DNA from: Paraburkholderia phenoliruptrix
GTDB lineage: Bacteria; Pseudomonadota; Gammaproteobacteria; Burkholderiales; Burkholderiaceae
DNA length: 64,000 nucleotides
NCBI RefSeq assembly: GCF_019511605.1
Contig: NZ_JAEUAV010000026.1
Coordinates: 42,084 to 106,083, forward strand
Direction of reading: 5' to 3'
Made by a program: the position numbers and the translations under genes. Below the pieces are notes generated by a model that made no database searches, was not told the origin of the DNA, and was given only the letters and a program-made list of their open reading frames with translations. Shown one piece after another: positions 42,814-51,652 of the stretch (its first letter is position 1; the number at the start of each line of letters is the position of its first letter).

Positions 42814-43779
42814 GTGACTGAATCGAACGGACTGAACGCGCAGCTCATTTCGATCTGCATTCCAACCTGTAACCGGCCGCATCTGATCGAAGAGGCGATG
42901 CGCAGCTGCGAGGCGCAGACTTACGGTGAGCTCGAAATCGTGATCGGCGACGATTCGAGCGACGAGCGCACCGAGCAGGTCGTCAAACGCTGTCGCGTGG
43001 GTGCGAAACACCCGGTTCGCTACGAGCGCAATCTGCCCCGGCTCGGCCAGGCGAGCAACGTCAACCGGCTGTTTGCGCGTGCGCGCGGCGCGCGGCTCGT
43101 GCTGCTGCACGACGACGATCTGCTGGAGCCGCATGCGCTCGCCACGCTCGCTGCCTGCTGGCAGGCTCATCCGGACCTGACCGCCGCATTCGGCAAGCAG
43201 CGCGTGATCGCCGACGACGGCACGCCGCGGGCGGACGCCACTGCGCGGCTCAATCGCGACTACCGCCGCGTGCCAGAGCGCGCGGGAAGGCTTGCGGTGC
43301 CCGCGCTCGCGGGCATCGATCAGATGTTCCCGAACAACGGCTACCTCGTGGATACGCTGGCGGCGCGGCGCATCGGTTATCGGCTCGCCGCGCAAGTGGG
43401 CGAGGCGTGCGACTTCGATTTCGGCCTGCGGCTGTGCGTGGCGGCCGCGGGCGTGTGCTTCGTCGATGAATTTGTTTCGGTTTCGCGCGAAACCGCCCTG
43501 TCGATTTCGACGCATGCGCTGCCCGCGATGCACGCGTTCGCCCAACTATGTGAGAGCGACGTTCCGGCCGCCGCGCGGGCCGCGCGCGACGATGCGCTGC
43601 GCCGCGTCGCGCCGCGCGCCGCTTCCGCCTATGCGCGGGCAGGGGAGGCGCGCGCCGCGTGGCGCGTGCTGTTGTCGAAGCACTACGCGTTGCGCGACCG
43701 GCTGCGCGCGCGCTTTCTTTATCACGTCTTGCTTGCCACGCGCTCGACGCTTGCGCCGCGCACCCCACCCGGCGGCTGA
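42814..43779 (+). CDS. Glycosyltransferase family 2 protein
   Basis: A 321-aa GT-A enzyme. The N-terminus is LISICIPTCNRPHLIEEAM, and the metal-binding DxD-type motif is VLLHDDDLLEPHAL. A long C-terminal helical region rich in Ala and Arg follows. The GTG at 42814 was chosen because GAGGA lies about 7 nt upstream, giving a start close to the conserved fold. An ATG at 42766 with no ribosome site is the alternative. It lies divergent to wzx with 235 bp between, and 132 bp before the hydrolase gene. It probably adds a sugar to the repeat or side chain. Confidence 0.82.
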   Translation: MTESNGLNAQLISICIPTCNRPHLIEEAMRSCEAQTYGELEIVIGDDSSDERTEQVVKRCRVGAKHPVRYERNLPRLGQASNVNRLFARARGARLVLLHDDDLLEPHALATLAACWQAHPDLTAAFGKQRVIADDGTPRADATARLNRDYRRVPERAGRLAVPALAGIDQMFPNNGYLVDTLAARRIGYRLAAQVGEACDFDFGLRLCVAAAGVCFVDEFVSVSRETALSISTHALPAMHAFAQLCESDVPAAARAARDDALRRVAPRAASAYARAGEARAAWRVLLSKHYALRDRLRARFLYHVLLATRSTLAPRTPPGG

Positions 43780-43911
43780 GCGCGGCGTCGCGGTGCGGCG
43801 CTGCGCCGGACGGTTGCGCACGTATGTGCCGAAGACTATGTGGCGGGGCGTACAGAGGCAGGAGGTGCGCTTTGCTCTAATGCCTTAAAGAAGACTTGTG
43901 AGGAGCGTAGC

Positions 43912-45810
43912 GTGAGGCCAGTAGTCTTCGATGGCCAGTTCGGCTGGTTGCATCCGGCAGCCGGGCCGCATGGCGTGGTGCTCTGCCATGCATTCGGCTA
44001 CGACGCGCTTTGCACCTATCGCGGCATGCGGCGGCTCGCCGAGGGCCTCGCCGAGCGCGGCATCGCGGTGCTACGCTTCGACTATCCTGGCACCGGCGAC
44101 TCGGCAGGCGACGTGAGCGAGCCGGGCCGCTGGCGCGCGTGGATCGACAGCATCAGGCAGGCGGTGGCGCTGCTGCGGCAGGCAACGGGCGTCGAGCGCG
44201 TGAGCTTGTGCGGTTTGCGGCTTGGCGCCACGCTTGCTGCGCTCGCGGCTCAGGAATTGGGCGATGTGGACGGCCTCGTGTTGCTCTCGCCGGTGCTTTC
44301 GGGCAAGAACTATCAGCGCGAGCTGCGCGCAGGCTACCGTCAGTGGCTTTCCATGCCGGCTGCAATGGATTGCCTGCCCGAGCCCGACACCGACGAGTTC
44401 GTCGAGGCCTACGGCTTTCGCCTCTATCGCGACACGCTCGACAGTCTGCGCGCCGTCGATCTGCGCCGCGATGCGCCGGCGCCCGCGAAGCGCGTGCTGA
44501 TACTCGATTCGCTCGACACATCACGCGTCGATGCGCTTGCGGCGCATTATCGCGAGCAGGGCATTGAAACCGAGCGCCGCGGCTTCGACGAGTACAGCAA
44601 GTTCATGATGGAATCGCTCGACAGCGAGATTCCGCGCGCGGCGTTCGAGTCGGTCGGCAACTGGCTTGCAGCGCGAGCCGATGAGGTTGCCGCGGTTGCG
44701 CTGCAGCGCGCCGCCGCCATCACTGACTCTGACGAGCCGCTCGCCCATGCAGTCGAAGCAGGCGTGATCGAAACGCCAGTGTGGCTCGACGGCGGCAGAA
44801 TGTTCGGCATCTACTGCGCGCCTGGTGCACAGGGCGAGGCGGCACGTGGCGCGCTCCCGCCCGCAGTGCTGATGGTCAACACGGGCGCCGTGTCGAGAAT
44901 CGGCAACGCGCGGCTTGGCGTGCGCTTCGCGCGGCGTCTCGCGCGCCAGGGCGTGGCCTCGCTGCGCGTCGATCTTCGCGGCTTGGGCGACAGCCAGCCT
45001 TCGCTCGACATGGTCACGCTCGATGCGCTCTACGCCCAGGACGGTGCCGACGACACCGCGTGCGCGGCCCGCTGGCTCGCGGCACGCGGCCATGCCGGCG
45101 TGGTGCTGCTCGGCATCTGCGCGGGCGCTTATGTCGGTCTGTATGCGGCGTCGCGCGAATCCGCGGTCACCGGCGCGGTGCTCGTCAATCTGCAGAAATT
45201 CACGTGGCGCAATATCTGCGACGAACGCGGCAAGCCGACCGTGCGCGTAGCGGCGATCGGTTCGACGCGCAGTTATCTGCGCTCCCTCTGCGAGCCGCGC
45301 AAATGGCTGCGTGTGGTGAAAGGGCAGACGGGCGGCTGGCCCGTCGCACGTGAACTGGCCGCCCGTTTTGCGTCGCGTACGTGCGCGACGCTTGCCGATC
45401 GCATCGAGCGCGTCAGCGGACTCGAGTTGGGCGCGAGCGAAGAGCGGCGTCCATTCGCGGCGCTCAATGCGCGCGGCGTGCAGACGCGGCTGCTGTACGG
45501 CGTGCTCGACGACGGCGTGGAGGAGCTTGAAAAATATTTCGGAATCCGTGGCGCTCGTTTGCAGCGTCTGCGCTGCGTGCGCGTCGCGTTTTGCAAGCAC
45601 ACCGATCATGCGATTCTGTCCGCCGGCGCGCAGGAGAACGTGATGTCGTATGTCGAGGGCTTCTATCGGAGTCAGTTCGGCGGACGGCTCGGCGCCGCGG
45701 CAAGCGACGCGGGTGGCTCGGCTGCGCAAGAACGCGGCGGCCGCCGGGCGCGCGTCGCGCAATGGCTCGCGAGGCACGCGCGCGCGTTTCGGTTATCCGG
45801 GGAAGGGTGA
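43912..45810 (+). CDS. Tandem alpha/beta-hydrolase protein with variant nucleophile elbows
   Basis: A 632-aa soluble protein with two alpha/beta-hydrolase domains in one chain (about 1-270 and 290-590), followed by an Ala/Arg-rich tail. Domain 1 contains HAFGYD, FDYPGTGDS and the elbow CGLRLGA, with Arg103 where Ser is expected. Domain 2 contains LRVDLRGLGDS and the elbow LLGICAGA, with Cys403 at the nucleophile position, and a late His in HTDHAIL. Exosortase-A-associated hydrolases (types 1 and 2) look similar, but no exosortase is in the window. The GTG at 43912 follows GAGGAG. A role in cleaving acyl or aminoacyl thioesters is an inference. It runs with the methyltransferase and flavin reductase downstream. 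Confidence 0.75.
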   Translation: MRPVVFDGQFGWLHPAAGPHGVVLCHAFGYDALCTYRGMRRLAEGLAERGIAVLRFDYPGTGDSAGDVSEPGRWRAWIDSIRQAVALLRQATGVERVSLCGLRLGATLAALAAQELGDVDGLVLLSPVLSGKNYQRELRAGYRQWLSMPAAMDCLPEPDTDEFVEAYGFRLYRDTLDSLRAVDLRRDAPAPAKRVLILDSLDTSRVDALAAHYREQGIETERRGFDEYSKFMMESLDSEIPRAAFESVGNWLAARADEVAAVALQRAAAITDSDEPLAHAVEAGVIETPVWLDGGRMFGIYCAPGAQGEAARGALPPAVLMVNTGAVSRIGNARLGVRFARRLARQGVASLRVDLRGLGDSQPSLDMVTLDALYAQDGADDTACAARWLAARGHAGVVLLGICAGAYVGLYAASRESAVTGAVLVNLQKFTWRNICDERGKPTVRVAAIGSTRSYLRSLCEPRKWLRVVKGQTGGWPVARELAARFASRTCATLADRIERVSGLELGASEERRPFAALNARGVQTRLLYGVLDDGVEELEKYFGIRGARLQRLRCVRVAFCKHTDHAILSAGAQENVMSYVEGFYRSQFGGRLGAAASDAGGSAAQERGGRRARVAQWLARHARAFRLSGEG

Positions 45811-45939
45811 TGGCTTTGCGGCGCCGGGTATTGCGCATCGCGTGGACCTGCGTGCCGTCGCACTTTGCCTGCCAGCGCGCCGGCGGCGAGGCGATCTTCG
45901 TCCATGCACGGCGCGCTTTCTTTGCGTCGGAGGCGTGCT

Positions 45940-46809
45940 GTGAATAGTCAATCGGAGCTGGACCGCATTAATCGCGTGGCGTGGAATTCGCGCGACGCGG
46001 CGCGCGTTTTCACGGCCGACAAGACGTTCTCCGATGCAGGGGAGGAGGCCGCCCTGAAGTGGCTCGCGCCGCGCTGTTCGCAAGCGCCGCTGCTCGATAT
46101 TGGCATAGGCACCGGCCGCACCATTCCTCTGATGCTCGCCATCTCCAACGACTACACCGGCGTGGACTACACGCCGAAGCTGCTGCAGATGGCGAAATCG
46201 CGTTATCCGGGCCGCGACTTGCGGTATATGGATGCGCGCGACATGTCGGAGCTGCCCTCCGATCACTATGGGCTCGCCGCGTTCAGCTGGAACGGCATTG
46301 ACTGTGTCGACTACGGCGACCGCGTGAAGATTCTTGAGGAGATGTATCGCGTGGTGCGCCCGGGCGGCTACGTGTTCTTCTCGTCGCACAACCGCGGCGG
46401 CCCCGGCTATCGCGAGAACATCTGGCAACTGTTGCCGCAGTTCACCTTCAATCCGCTCAAGCTCGGCTGGCGCACGCTGCGTTCAATGCGCCGCTTTCAG
46501 CTCGGCACGCTGAACTACGTGCGCAACATCAAGCTTAACCGCGACTACGGCGGCTACGCGGTCAAGACCGCGGCGGCTCACAACTTCGGCATTGTGATCG
46601 TCTACACGACGCTTGGCGAACAGCGCCGGCAACTGGCGCAGATCGGGTTGCAATGCGACGCGGTGTTCGATAGTTGCACAGGCAACCGTATTGCGGACGA
46701 CGTCGAGGAGAGCGACGCGTGGTGGTTCCACTTCATCGCGCACAAGCCGCTTGCTGCGTATCGCTTTGACGGGGAGAGCGGCCATGCACGCTCAGGCACG
46801 GCGGATTGA
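45940..46809 (+). CDS. SAM-dependent methyltransferase
   Basis: A 289-aa class I methyltransferase. The SAM-binding motif I is LLDIGIGTGRTIPLM, an acidic post-I position is YTGVDYTP, and motif IV-like AFSWNGIDCVDY and motif VI-like VVRPGGYVFFSSH follow. The C-terminal third is extended (LGTLNYVRNIKLNRDYG) and may bind the acceptor. The GTG at 45940 with GGAGG upstream was preferred to two upstream ATGs. It might O-methylate a sugar of the EPS or another small molecule. It overlaps the flavin reductase gene by 26 nt. Confidence 0.8.
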   Translation: MNSQSELDRINRVAWNSRDAARVFTADKTFSDAGEEAALKWLAPRCSQAPLLDIGIGTGRTIPLMLAISNDYTGVDYTPKLLQMAKSRYPGRDLRYMDARDMSELPSDHYGLAAFSWNGIDCVDYGDRVKILEEMYRVVRPGGYVFFSSHNRGGPGYRENIWQLLPQFTFNPLKLGWRTLRSMRRFQLGTLNYVRNIKLNRDYGGYAVKTAAAHNFGIVIVYTTLGEQRRQLAQIGLQCDAVFDSCTGNRIADDVEESDAWWFHFIAHKPLAAYRFDGESGHARSGTAD

Positions 46810-47377
46810 CGAGCCCGAGGCAGCCGGCTTCGACGAGCGGCGCTTTCGCCATGCGCTCGGTCGTTTTGCGACTGGCGTGGTCGTGATCTCGACGGGCAGC
46901 GGCGAGCGCCTGCATGCGATGACCGCCAACGCGTTCATGTCTGGCTCGCTCAGGCCGCCGCTTATCGTCGTGTCGGTCGGGCAGCGGGCGCGCATGCACG
47001 AGCGGCTGATGGCGAGCGCGCTCTTTGGTGTCAGCGTGCTGTCGGACGCGCAGGAAGCGTACAGCCGCCACTTTGCGGGCGAAGCGCAGAGCGCGCTCGC
47101 GCCGGACCTGGCGCCGCCCTTTACCGCGCATTTTGCGCCCGTCGACGGACTCGCTGACGTGGTGTTGCTCGAACACGCGGCCGCACGTTTCGCCGCCCGT
47201 GTGGTGGATCGGCATCCTTGCGGCGACCACACGTTGTTCGTCGGCGAGGTGCTGGTGTTCTCGCTGGACGAGCATGCGCCGCTGCTGTTCTTCGGTGGCC
47301 GCTATGCGTCGCTCGAGGCAGCACGCGGTGCAGCGTCCTCGGGTGCAGGCCCGGCTCTTGCGGCAACAAATGGTTAA
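46784..47377 (+). CDS. Flavin reductase-like protein (HpaC/RutF family)
   Basis: A 197-aa protein. Residues about 18-170 match the flavin_reductase domain (FRHALGRFATGVVVISTG, MTANAFMSGSLRPPLIVVSVG, FGVSVLSDAQ, PCGDHTLFVGEV). Such proteins reduce FMN or FAD with NAD(P)H and pass the reduced flavin to a partner monooxygenase. No HpaB-type oxygenase is adjacent. The nearest flavoprotein is the ACAD-like enzyme at 31249. The gene is coupled to the methyltransferase by a 26-nt overlap and has GGGAGAG upstream. Confidence 0.85.
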   Translation: MHAQARRIDEPEAAGFDERRFRHALGRFATGVVVISTGSGERLHAMTANAFMSGSLRPPLIVVSVGQRARMHERLMASALFGVSVLSDAQEAYSRHFAGEAQSALAPDLAPPFTAHFAPVDGLADVVLLEHAAARFAARVVDRHPCGDHTLFVGEVLVFSLDEHAPLLFFGGRYASLEAARGAASSGAGPALAATNG

Positions 47378-47671
47378 CCGGCGCCTTGTTCCGTTCAGAC
47401 AATTTCACGTACTACGTGCGTCTTCGCACGATGCAAACTCAGCGCGACAGGCATGCTTGAGACGCAAGCTTATGGCCGGTGACGACTCTACACGTTACAC
47501 GGACGAAACAATTCTTCAGAGGGATAACCCTGTCAGGAAGTGTCCCAACTGGCGCAACGCTTTCGAAGCTAGCAACGTATCGTGAATGTGCGCGACGAGA
47601 AGATAAAACACACAAAACGGCGGTTTATCAACAGGCTACGCGGGGGCGAACACCGCTTCGGGGAGAGGGTC

Positions 47672-48400
47672 ATGGAACAGGCAAACAAGGATCGATCGCT
47701 GGTGAGCAAGGTGATGGACGGGCTCGTCACAGGGATCGTCGAGGAGAAATACGGCGCGATATTGCCGCCGCAGGACGTGCTGTCCAAAGAGTTCGACGTG
47801 AGCCGCACCGTCATGCGCGAGGCGCTTTCGATGCTGCTCGCGCGCGACATGCTCGACGTGCGCCCCAAGATCGGCACCCGCATCCGGCCGATGAGCGACT
47901 GGCGCATGATCGACGAGGACGTCGTGAACTGGCGTTTTCGCGCCAAGCCCGATCCGCTGTTCCTGCGCGACGTCATAGAGTTTCGCATTCTGATCGAACC
48001 GCGTGCGTCGGCTCAGGCCGCTTTGCGCGGCAGCGCAGCGGATATTGCGGCCGTGCGCGATGCGTTCGAGGCGTTCCGCGTGATCCGCCCCGAGGAGCCC
48101 GGCTATCAGGAAGCCGACGAACTGTTCCATACGCGCATTGTCGTTGCGAGCGGCAACCAGTTTTTCAAGCAGATGGCGGCGATCATTCGCGGCGCGCTGT
48201 CGACCGGCAATCCGATCGCCAACGCGCGCGAGGGCATGTGGGAATCGGCGGTGAACTCGCATCGGCGCGTGGTCGAGGCAATCGAACGGCGCGATCCGAA
48301 AGAAGCCGAGCTCGCTTCGATGGCGATGATCGACTATACGACCGAAGAGATCGCCGGCAGCTTCGCTGGTGCGCCGCCGATTCCTCCCGCGCGCGGTTAA
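47672..48400 (+). CDS. GntR-family transcriptional regulator, FCD subfamily
   Basis: A 242-aa regulator. The winged helix is at about 10-75 (LVSKVMDGLVTGIVEEKYG, VLSKEFDVSRTVMREALSML). The FCD domain covers about 90-225, with IEFRILIEPRASAQAA and the metal-binding His segment DELFHTRIVVASGN plus NSHRRVVEAI. This FadR/DgoR-like architecture responds to sugar acids or other organic acids. The start at 47672 has GGGAGAGG upstream. A terminator hairpin follows. The probable target is the oxidoreductase gene downstream or a distant operon. Confidence 0.86.
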   Translation: MEQANKDRSLVSKVMDGLVTGIVEEKYGAILPPQDVLSKEFDVSRTVMREALSMLLARDMLDVRPKIGTRIRPMSDWRMIDEDVVNWRFRAKPDPLFLRDVIEFRILIEPRASAQAALRGSAADIAAVRDAFEAFRVIRPEEPGYQEADELFHTRIVVASGNQFFKQMAAIIRGALSTGNPIANAREGMWESAVNSHRRVVEAIERRDPKEAELASMAMIDYTTEEIAGSFAGAPPIPPARG

Positions 48401-48428
48401 GGCGTAGCTGAGGCGCTCCTGCGAGCGA

Positions 48429-48462
48429 AGGGGCGCAGCGGCGGTCCGCTTTGCCCCTTTCT
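48429..48462 (+). terminator. Terminator after the GntR/FCD gene
   Basis: The stem AGGGGCGCAGCGG / CCGCTTTGCCCCT (one mismatch and one G-T pair, 4-nt loop) is followed by TTTC. It lies about 30 nt after the stop. The T-run is short, so efficiency may be moderate. Confidence 0.55.
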
Positions 48463-48645
48463 GCGTTCCTGTGACAGCTTGTGGGTTGCGCGACTGCGTC
48501 GCGGTCGTCACACGCACCACGCGGCGCGTTCAGGTCAACGGCGCACTTACCCGACACGTGACGTGCTCGCGCGAACGGCGCACGCGGCCCGCATGACGCT
48601 CACATGCGCGACAATGGCGGCTTTCGTTAACCGCAGGGACGCCGT

Positions 48646-49833
48646 GTGATCGTGACAACCGCCAACCTCACTGCCAGCACCACTGCCACCCCAATCGTCG
48701 GCGCAACCATTGGAGAGCGCACCGGAGAGACCACCGGCGCAAATGCCGCACAAACCGCACAGGCCGCACAAACCACACAGGCTACACAGGCTACACAGGC
48801 TACACAGGCAAGCGCATCAGCCGCCACAACCCCCTCCACCTCGTCCACCCAGCAAGCCGGGCCGGAAGGCCCGATCCGCTGGGGCATTGTCGGCGCCGGC
48901 CGCATAGCGCGCCGCTTCGCGCAGGGCCTCGCCTATGTGCCCGACGCGCGGCTCGCCGCGCTATGGTCGCGGCGGCCAGAGCCCACCCAGGCCTTTGCCG
49001 ACGAGTTCGGCGCGCAGCGTGCCGAGAGCTTCGACGCATTGCTGGCAAGCGGTATCGACGCGCTCTACATCGCCACCGTGCAGGACAGCCACGCGGATTA
49101 CGCGGTTGCCGCTTTGCAAGCCGGTCTGCACGTACTTTGCGAAAAGCCTGCGACCATCAACAGAGCGCAACTGGAACGCGTACTCGACGCCGCGCGCGGC
49201 GCGCGACGGCTCTTCATGGAGGCGATGAAGCCGCCGTTCTATCCGTTGTACAGAAAGTTGCGCGCACATCTAGATGCCGACCCGATCGGCGAAACGGGGC
49301 TGGTGCGCGCCGGTTGCTCGGTTCCCGGCGTGCCCGACGATCACCCGTCGCTGTCGTTCGAGCATGCGGGCGGCGCGTTGCTCGATATCGGCATCTACGA
49401 AATGTTTCTTGCCGTGGACTGGCTCGGCGCGCCGCTCGACGTGCAAACGCTGGGACGTCTCGGGCCGACCGGCGTCGATACGTTTGCAAGCCTCAACAGC
49501 CGGCACGAGCGCGGCATCGCGCAACTGTTCTGCGGCCTGGACCTGCACGGCAAGGGCGACGCACTGCTGATGGCAAAGGGCGGCCACGTGACGATTCATG
49601 AGCCGTGGTGGAACCCGTCGCGCGCAACGATCCGTTACGCGGACGGCCGTGTGGTCGAACTGGATGAGCCGTTCGAAGGAGGGGGCCTGAACTATGAGAC
49701 CGCGCATTTCTGCGAGCTGATTCGCGCTGGACAACTCGAAAGCCCGCTAATGCCGCATAGCAAGTCGTTGCAGATGATCGCGATGGCCGACGCTGCGCGC
49801 GCGGCGCTGGGGCTCAGGTTCGCGGGTGAATGA
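48646..49833 (+). CDS. Gfo/Idh/MocA-family oxidoreductase with repeat-containing N-terminal tail
   Basis: A 395-aa protein. Residues about 1-72 are a Thr/Ala/Gln-rich disordered extension encoded by a 9-bp repeat. The NAD(P)-binding Rossmann domain begins IRWGIVGAGRIARRF, and the EKPATINRAQLE motif carries the catalytic Lys of this family. The C-terminal domain has GGALLDIGIYEMFLAVDWLG, the His/Asp pair being less clear. Family members oxidise sugars, inositol or dihydrodiols. The substrate is unknown. Start could be the GTG at 48646 or 48652. The tail has no equivalent in typical relatives. The GntR/FCD gene upstream may control it. Confidence 0.85.
   Translation: MIVTTANLTASTTATPIVGATIGERTGETTGANAAQTAQAAQTTQATQATQATQASASAATTPSTSSTQQAGPEGPIRWGIVGAGRIARRFAQGLAYVPDARLAALWSRRPEPTQAFADEFGAQRAESFDALLASGIDALYIATVQDSHADYAVAALQAGLHVLCEKPATINRAQLERVLDAARGARRLFMEAMKPPFYPLYRKLRAHLDADPIGETGLVRAGCSVPGVPDDHPSLSFEHAGGALLDIGIYEMFLAVDWLGAPLDVQTLGRLGPTGVDTFASLNSRHERGIAQLFCGLDLHGKGDALLMAKGGHVTIHEPWWNPSRATIRYADGRVVELDEPFEGGGLNYETAHFCELIRAGQLESPLMPHSKSLQMIAMADAARAALGLRFAGE
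48745..48807 (+). repeat. 9-bp tandem repeat inside the oxidoreductase gene
   Basis: Seven consecutive 9-bp units. The last three are identical GCTACACAG, and the first four are diverged (GCCGCACAA, ACCGCACAG, GCCGCACAA, ACCACACAG). They encode Ala/Thr-Ala/Thr-Gln tripeptides. The unit length is a multiple of three, so expansion or contraction keeps the frame. Confidence 0.9.
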
Positions 49834-49841
49834 GTGGCGTG

Positions 49842-49907
49842 AATGAGCCGTGCAAATCAGCGGTGTAAATCAGCGGTGTAAATGCAGCGGTGTAAATGCA
49901 GCGGCTG
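49842..49907. repeat. 13-14 bp tandem repeat in the intergenic region
   Basis: Five units of the pattern AATCAGCGGTGTA, with variants AATGAGCCGTGCA, AATGCAGCGGTGTA and AATGCAGCGGCTG, directly after the oxidoreductase stop. Two units are exact copies. No hairpin or gene explains it. The rest of the 250-bp gap to the ABC permease shows nothing. Confidence 0.85.
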
Positions 49908-50085
49908 AATGAGCGCCGCCGCGTTCGATCCGCATGAGCGGCACCGCGCTCAATCAGACTGGGCGCCGTCGCGTTGAATGACCGCGAGCGTCGCCGCATT
50001 CACTAACGGCTAAGCGCTTTCGCGCGGCGCACATGGCGCGGCTCGCGTTGCCTGGGCTGCGGAGCCGATTCTGCCGCCCGCGAGT

Positions 50086-50745
50086 TCAGTGCCGCGAAGG
50101 CAATGCGAGACGCCGCTCGTACCAGCGTTGCAGCAGCTCCAGTATCTGGCAAAGTACCCAGTAGACGGCCGCGGCTGCGAGATAAAGAGGCAACGGCTGA
50201 TAGGTCGACGCGATGATCTCCTGCGCGCTGCGCAGCAGTTCCGTCACGGTAATGACCGACACGAGCGACGTGTCCTTGATGAGGCTGATGAGGCTGTTCG
50301 ACAGACTCGGTACGGCGATGCGCAGCGCCTGCGGCGCGATTACGTAGCGCAGCGTCTGGCGCCGCGAAAGTCCGAGGCTGTAGGCGGCGAGCCATTGTCC
50401 CTGGTGTATGCCGAGAATCGCGCCGCGCATGCTCTCCGACAGATACGCAGCCACGTTCGCCGACAATGCGATCACGCCGGCTGGCGTCGGCTCCAGCGAA
50501 ATGCCGAAACTCGGCAGGCCGTAGTAGATCACGAAAATCTGCACGAGAAGCGGCGTGCCGCGCATCACGCTCACATAGATGCGAGCGAGCCGGTTCAGGG
50601 TGCGGCTGTGGCTCACACCCATCAGCGCGAGCACGGCGCCCGCGATCAGGCCGAAGAACATCGACAGAACGGCGAACTTGACCGTCAGGACGGCGCCCTG
50701 CGCGAGCACGGGCAGCGATTCGACGAGCAGGGAAGTGGTGGACAT
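50086..50745 (-). CDS. Polar amino acid ABC transporter permease (cystine-type, TcyL/YecS-like)
   Basis: A 219-aa inner-membrane permease of the HisMQ family with about five helices. The cytoplasmic coupling loop (EAA-like) reads LAAYSLGLSRRQTLRYVIAPQALR, which would contact the ATPase. The C-terminal IKDTSLVSVITVTELLRSAQEI is typical of cystine/glutamine-type permeases. It lies 112 bp after the binding-protein gene on the minus strand. No ATPase gene is in the window on its downstream side, so the complete transporter must use a distant or shared ATPase. Confidence 0.88.
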   Translation of the reverse strand: MSTTSLLVESLPVLAQGAVLTVKFAVLSMFFGLIAGAVLALMGVSHSRTLNRLARIYVSVMRGTPLLVQIFVIYYGLPSFGISLEPTPAGVIALSANVAAYLSESMRGAILGIHQGQWLAAYSLGLSRRQTLRYVIAPQALRIAVPSLSNSLISLIKDTSLVSVITVTELLRSAQEIIASTYQPLPLYLAAAAVYWVLCQILELLQRWYERRLALPSRH

Positions 50746-50857
50746 GAGCGGTGCTCGGGTTGGCGCGCAAGGCGCACAGTGTCAGTGAGAGCGCGTGCTG
50801 CAACAGTGCGAAGGGCGGCGTTCGAGACGTGCCACCCTTCGTTTTACCGCGAGCCGC

Positions 50858-51652
50858 TTATTTGAGCGGCTTGCTCACGTCGATACCGAACCACTTGTCC
50901 GAGATCTTCGCGAACGTGCCGTCGGCTTCGAGCTGCGTCATTGCGTCGTCGATTGCCTTGGCGAATTTCGGATTGTTCTTTTTGAACGGAATGCCCGACG
51001 GGTTGCCCGCGCCGACGTTCGCGCCGGTGCGCAGCGGCAACTGCGAGTTCTTCAGCAGATAGGCGAGCATCAGGCGGTCGTTGAGCGCCGCGTCGAGACG
51101 GCCGGCCGCCAGATCGCGCAGATATTCGGGGGCGCCCGGGTAGGTCTTCACGTCGATGCCCGGCACGGACTTCGCCATGTCCATGTAGTTGGTGCCGAGG
51201 CCGACGCCGAGCTTCTTGCCCTTCAGATCGTCGAGCGACTTGAACTGGCGCGTGTCGTCCTTACGCTGGATCAACTGCGCGGCGGAATACGTATAGGCCG
51301 GCGAAAAGTCGAGCGCCTGCTTGCGCGCGTCCGTTATGCCCACCTGGTTGACGATCACGTCAAACTTGCCGGCCTGCAAGCCGGCGATGATGCCGCTCCA
51401 TTCGGTCGTGATGAATTCGGGCTTCACGCCGAGCCTCGCGGCGACCGCCTTGGCGATGTCGACGTCGTAGCCGACCAGTTCGCCCGACGGCGCTTTGGAG
51501 TTAAACGGAGGGAAGGTGCCTTCCAGGCCGACGCGCAGGGTGCCGCGCTGCTTGACCTGGTCCAGCAGGTCTTCGGCATGAGCCGCGACTGCGGTGAACG
51601 AAGCGCCGATCAGAGCGACGGCGAAAAGCTTTTTCAACAAGCGAAGTTGCAT
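50858..51652 (-). CDS. Periplasmic amino acid (cystine-type) binding protein (FliY/TcyJ-like)
   Basis: A 264-aa secreted protein with a Sec signal peptide (LFAVALIGASFTAVAAHA, cleaved before ED). The SBP_bac_3 fold follows, with VGLEGTFPPFNSKAPSGELVGYDVDIAKAVAARLG, DVIVNQVGIT and GVGLGTNYMDM. It resembles FliY, which captures cystine. It delivers the ligand to the permease encoded immediately downstream, with which it forms an operon. The minus-strand start has the cluster of hydrophobic residues expected. Confidence 0.9.
   Translation of the reverse strand: MQLRLLKKLFAVALIGASFTAVAAHAEDLLDQVKQRGTLRVGLEGTFPPFNSKAPSGELVGYDVDIAKAVAARLGVKPEFITTEWSGIIAGLQAGKFDVIVNQVGITDARKQALDFSPAYTYSAAQLIQRKDDTRQFKSLDDLKGKKLGVGLGTNYMDMAKSVPGIDVKTYPGAPEYLRDLAAGRLDAALNDRLMLAYLLKNSQLPLRTGANVGAGNPSGIPFKKNNPKFAKAIDDAMTQLEADGTFAKISDKWFGIDVSKPLK

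Noticed and set aside
15352..47377. Naming the locus as the cepacian (bce) or Bep cluster
   Set aside because: Gene types overlap with those clusters, but order and extra genes differ and identity cannot be established without alignment.
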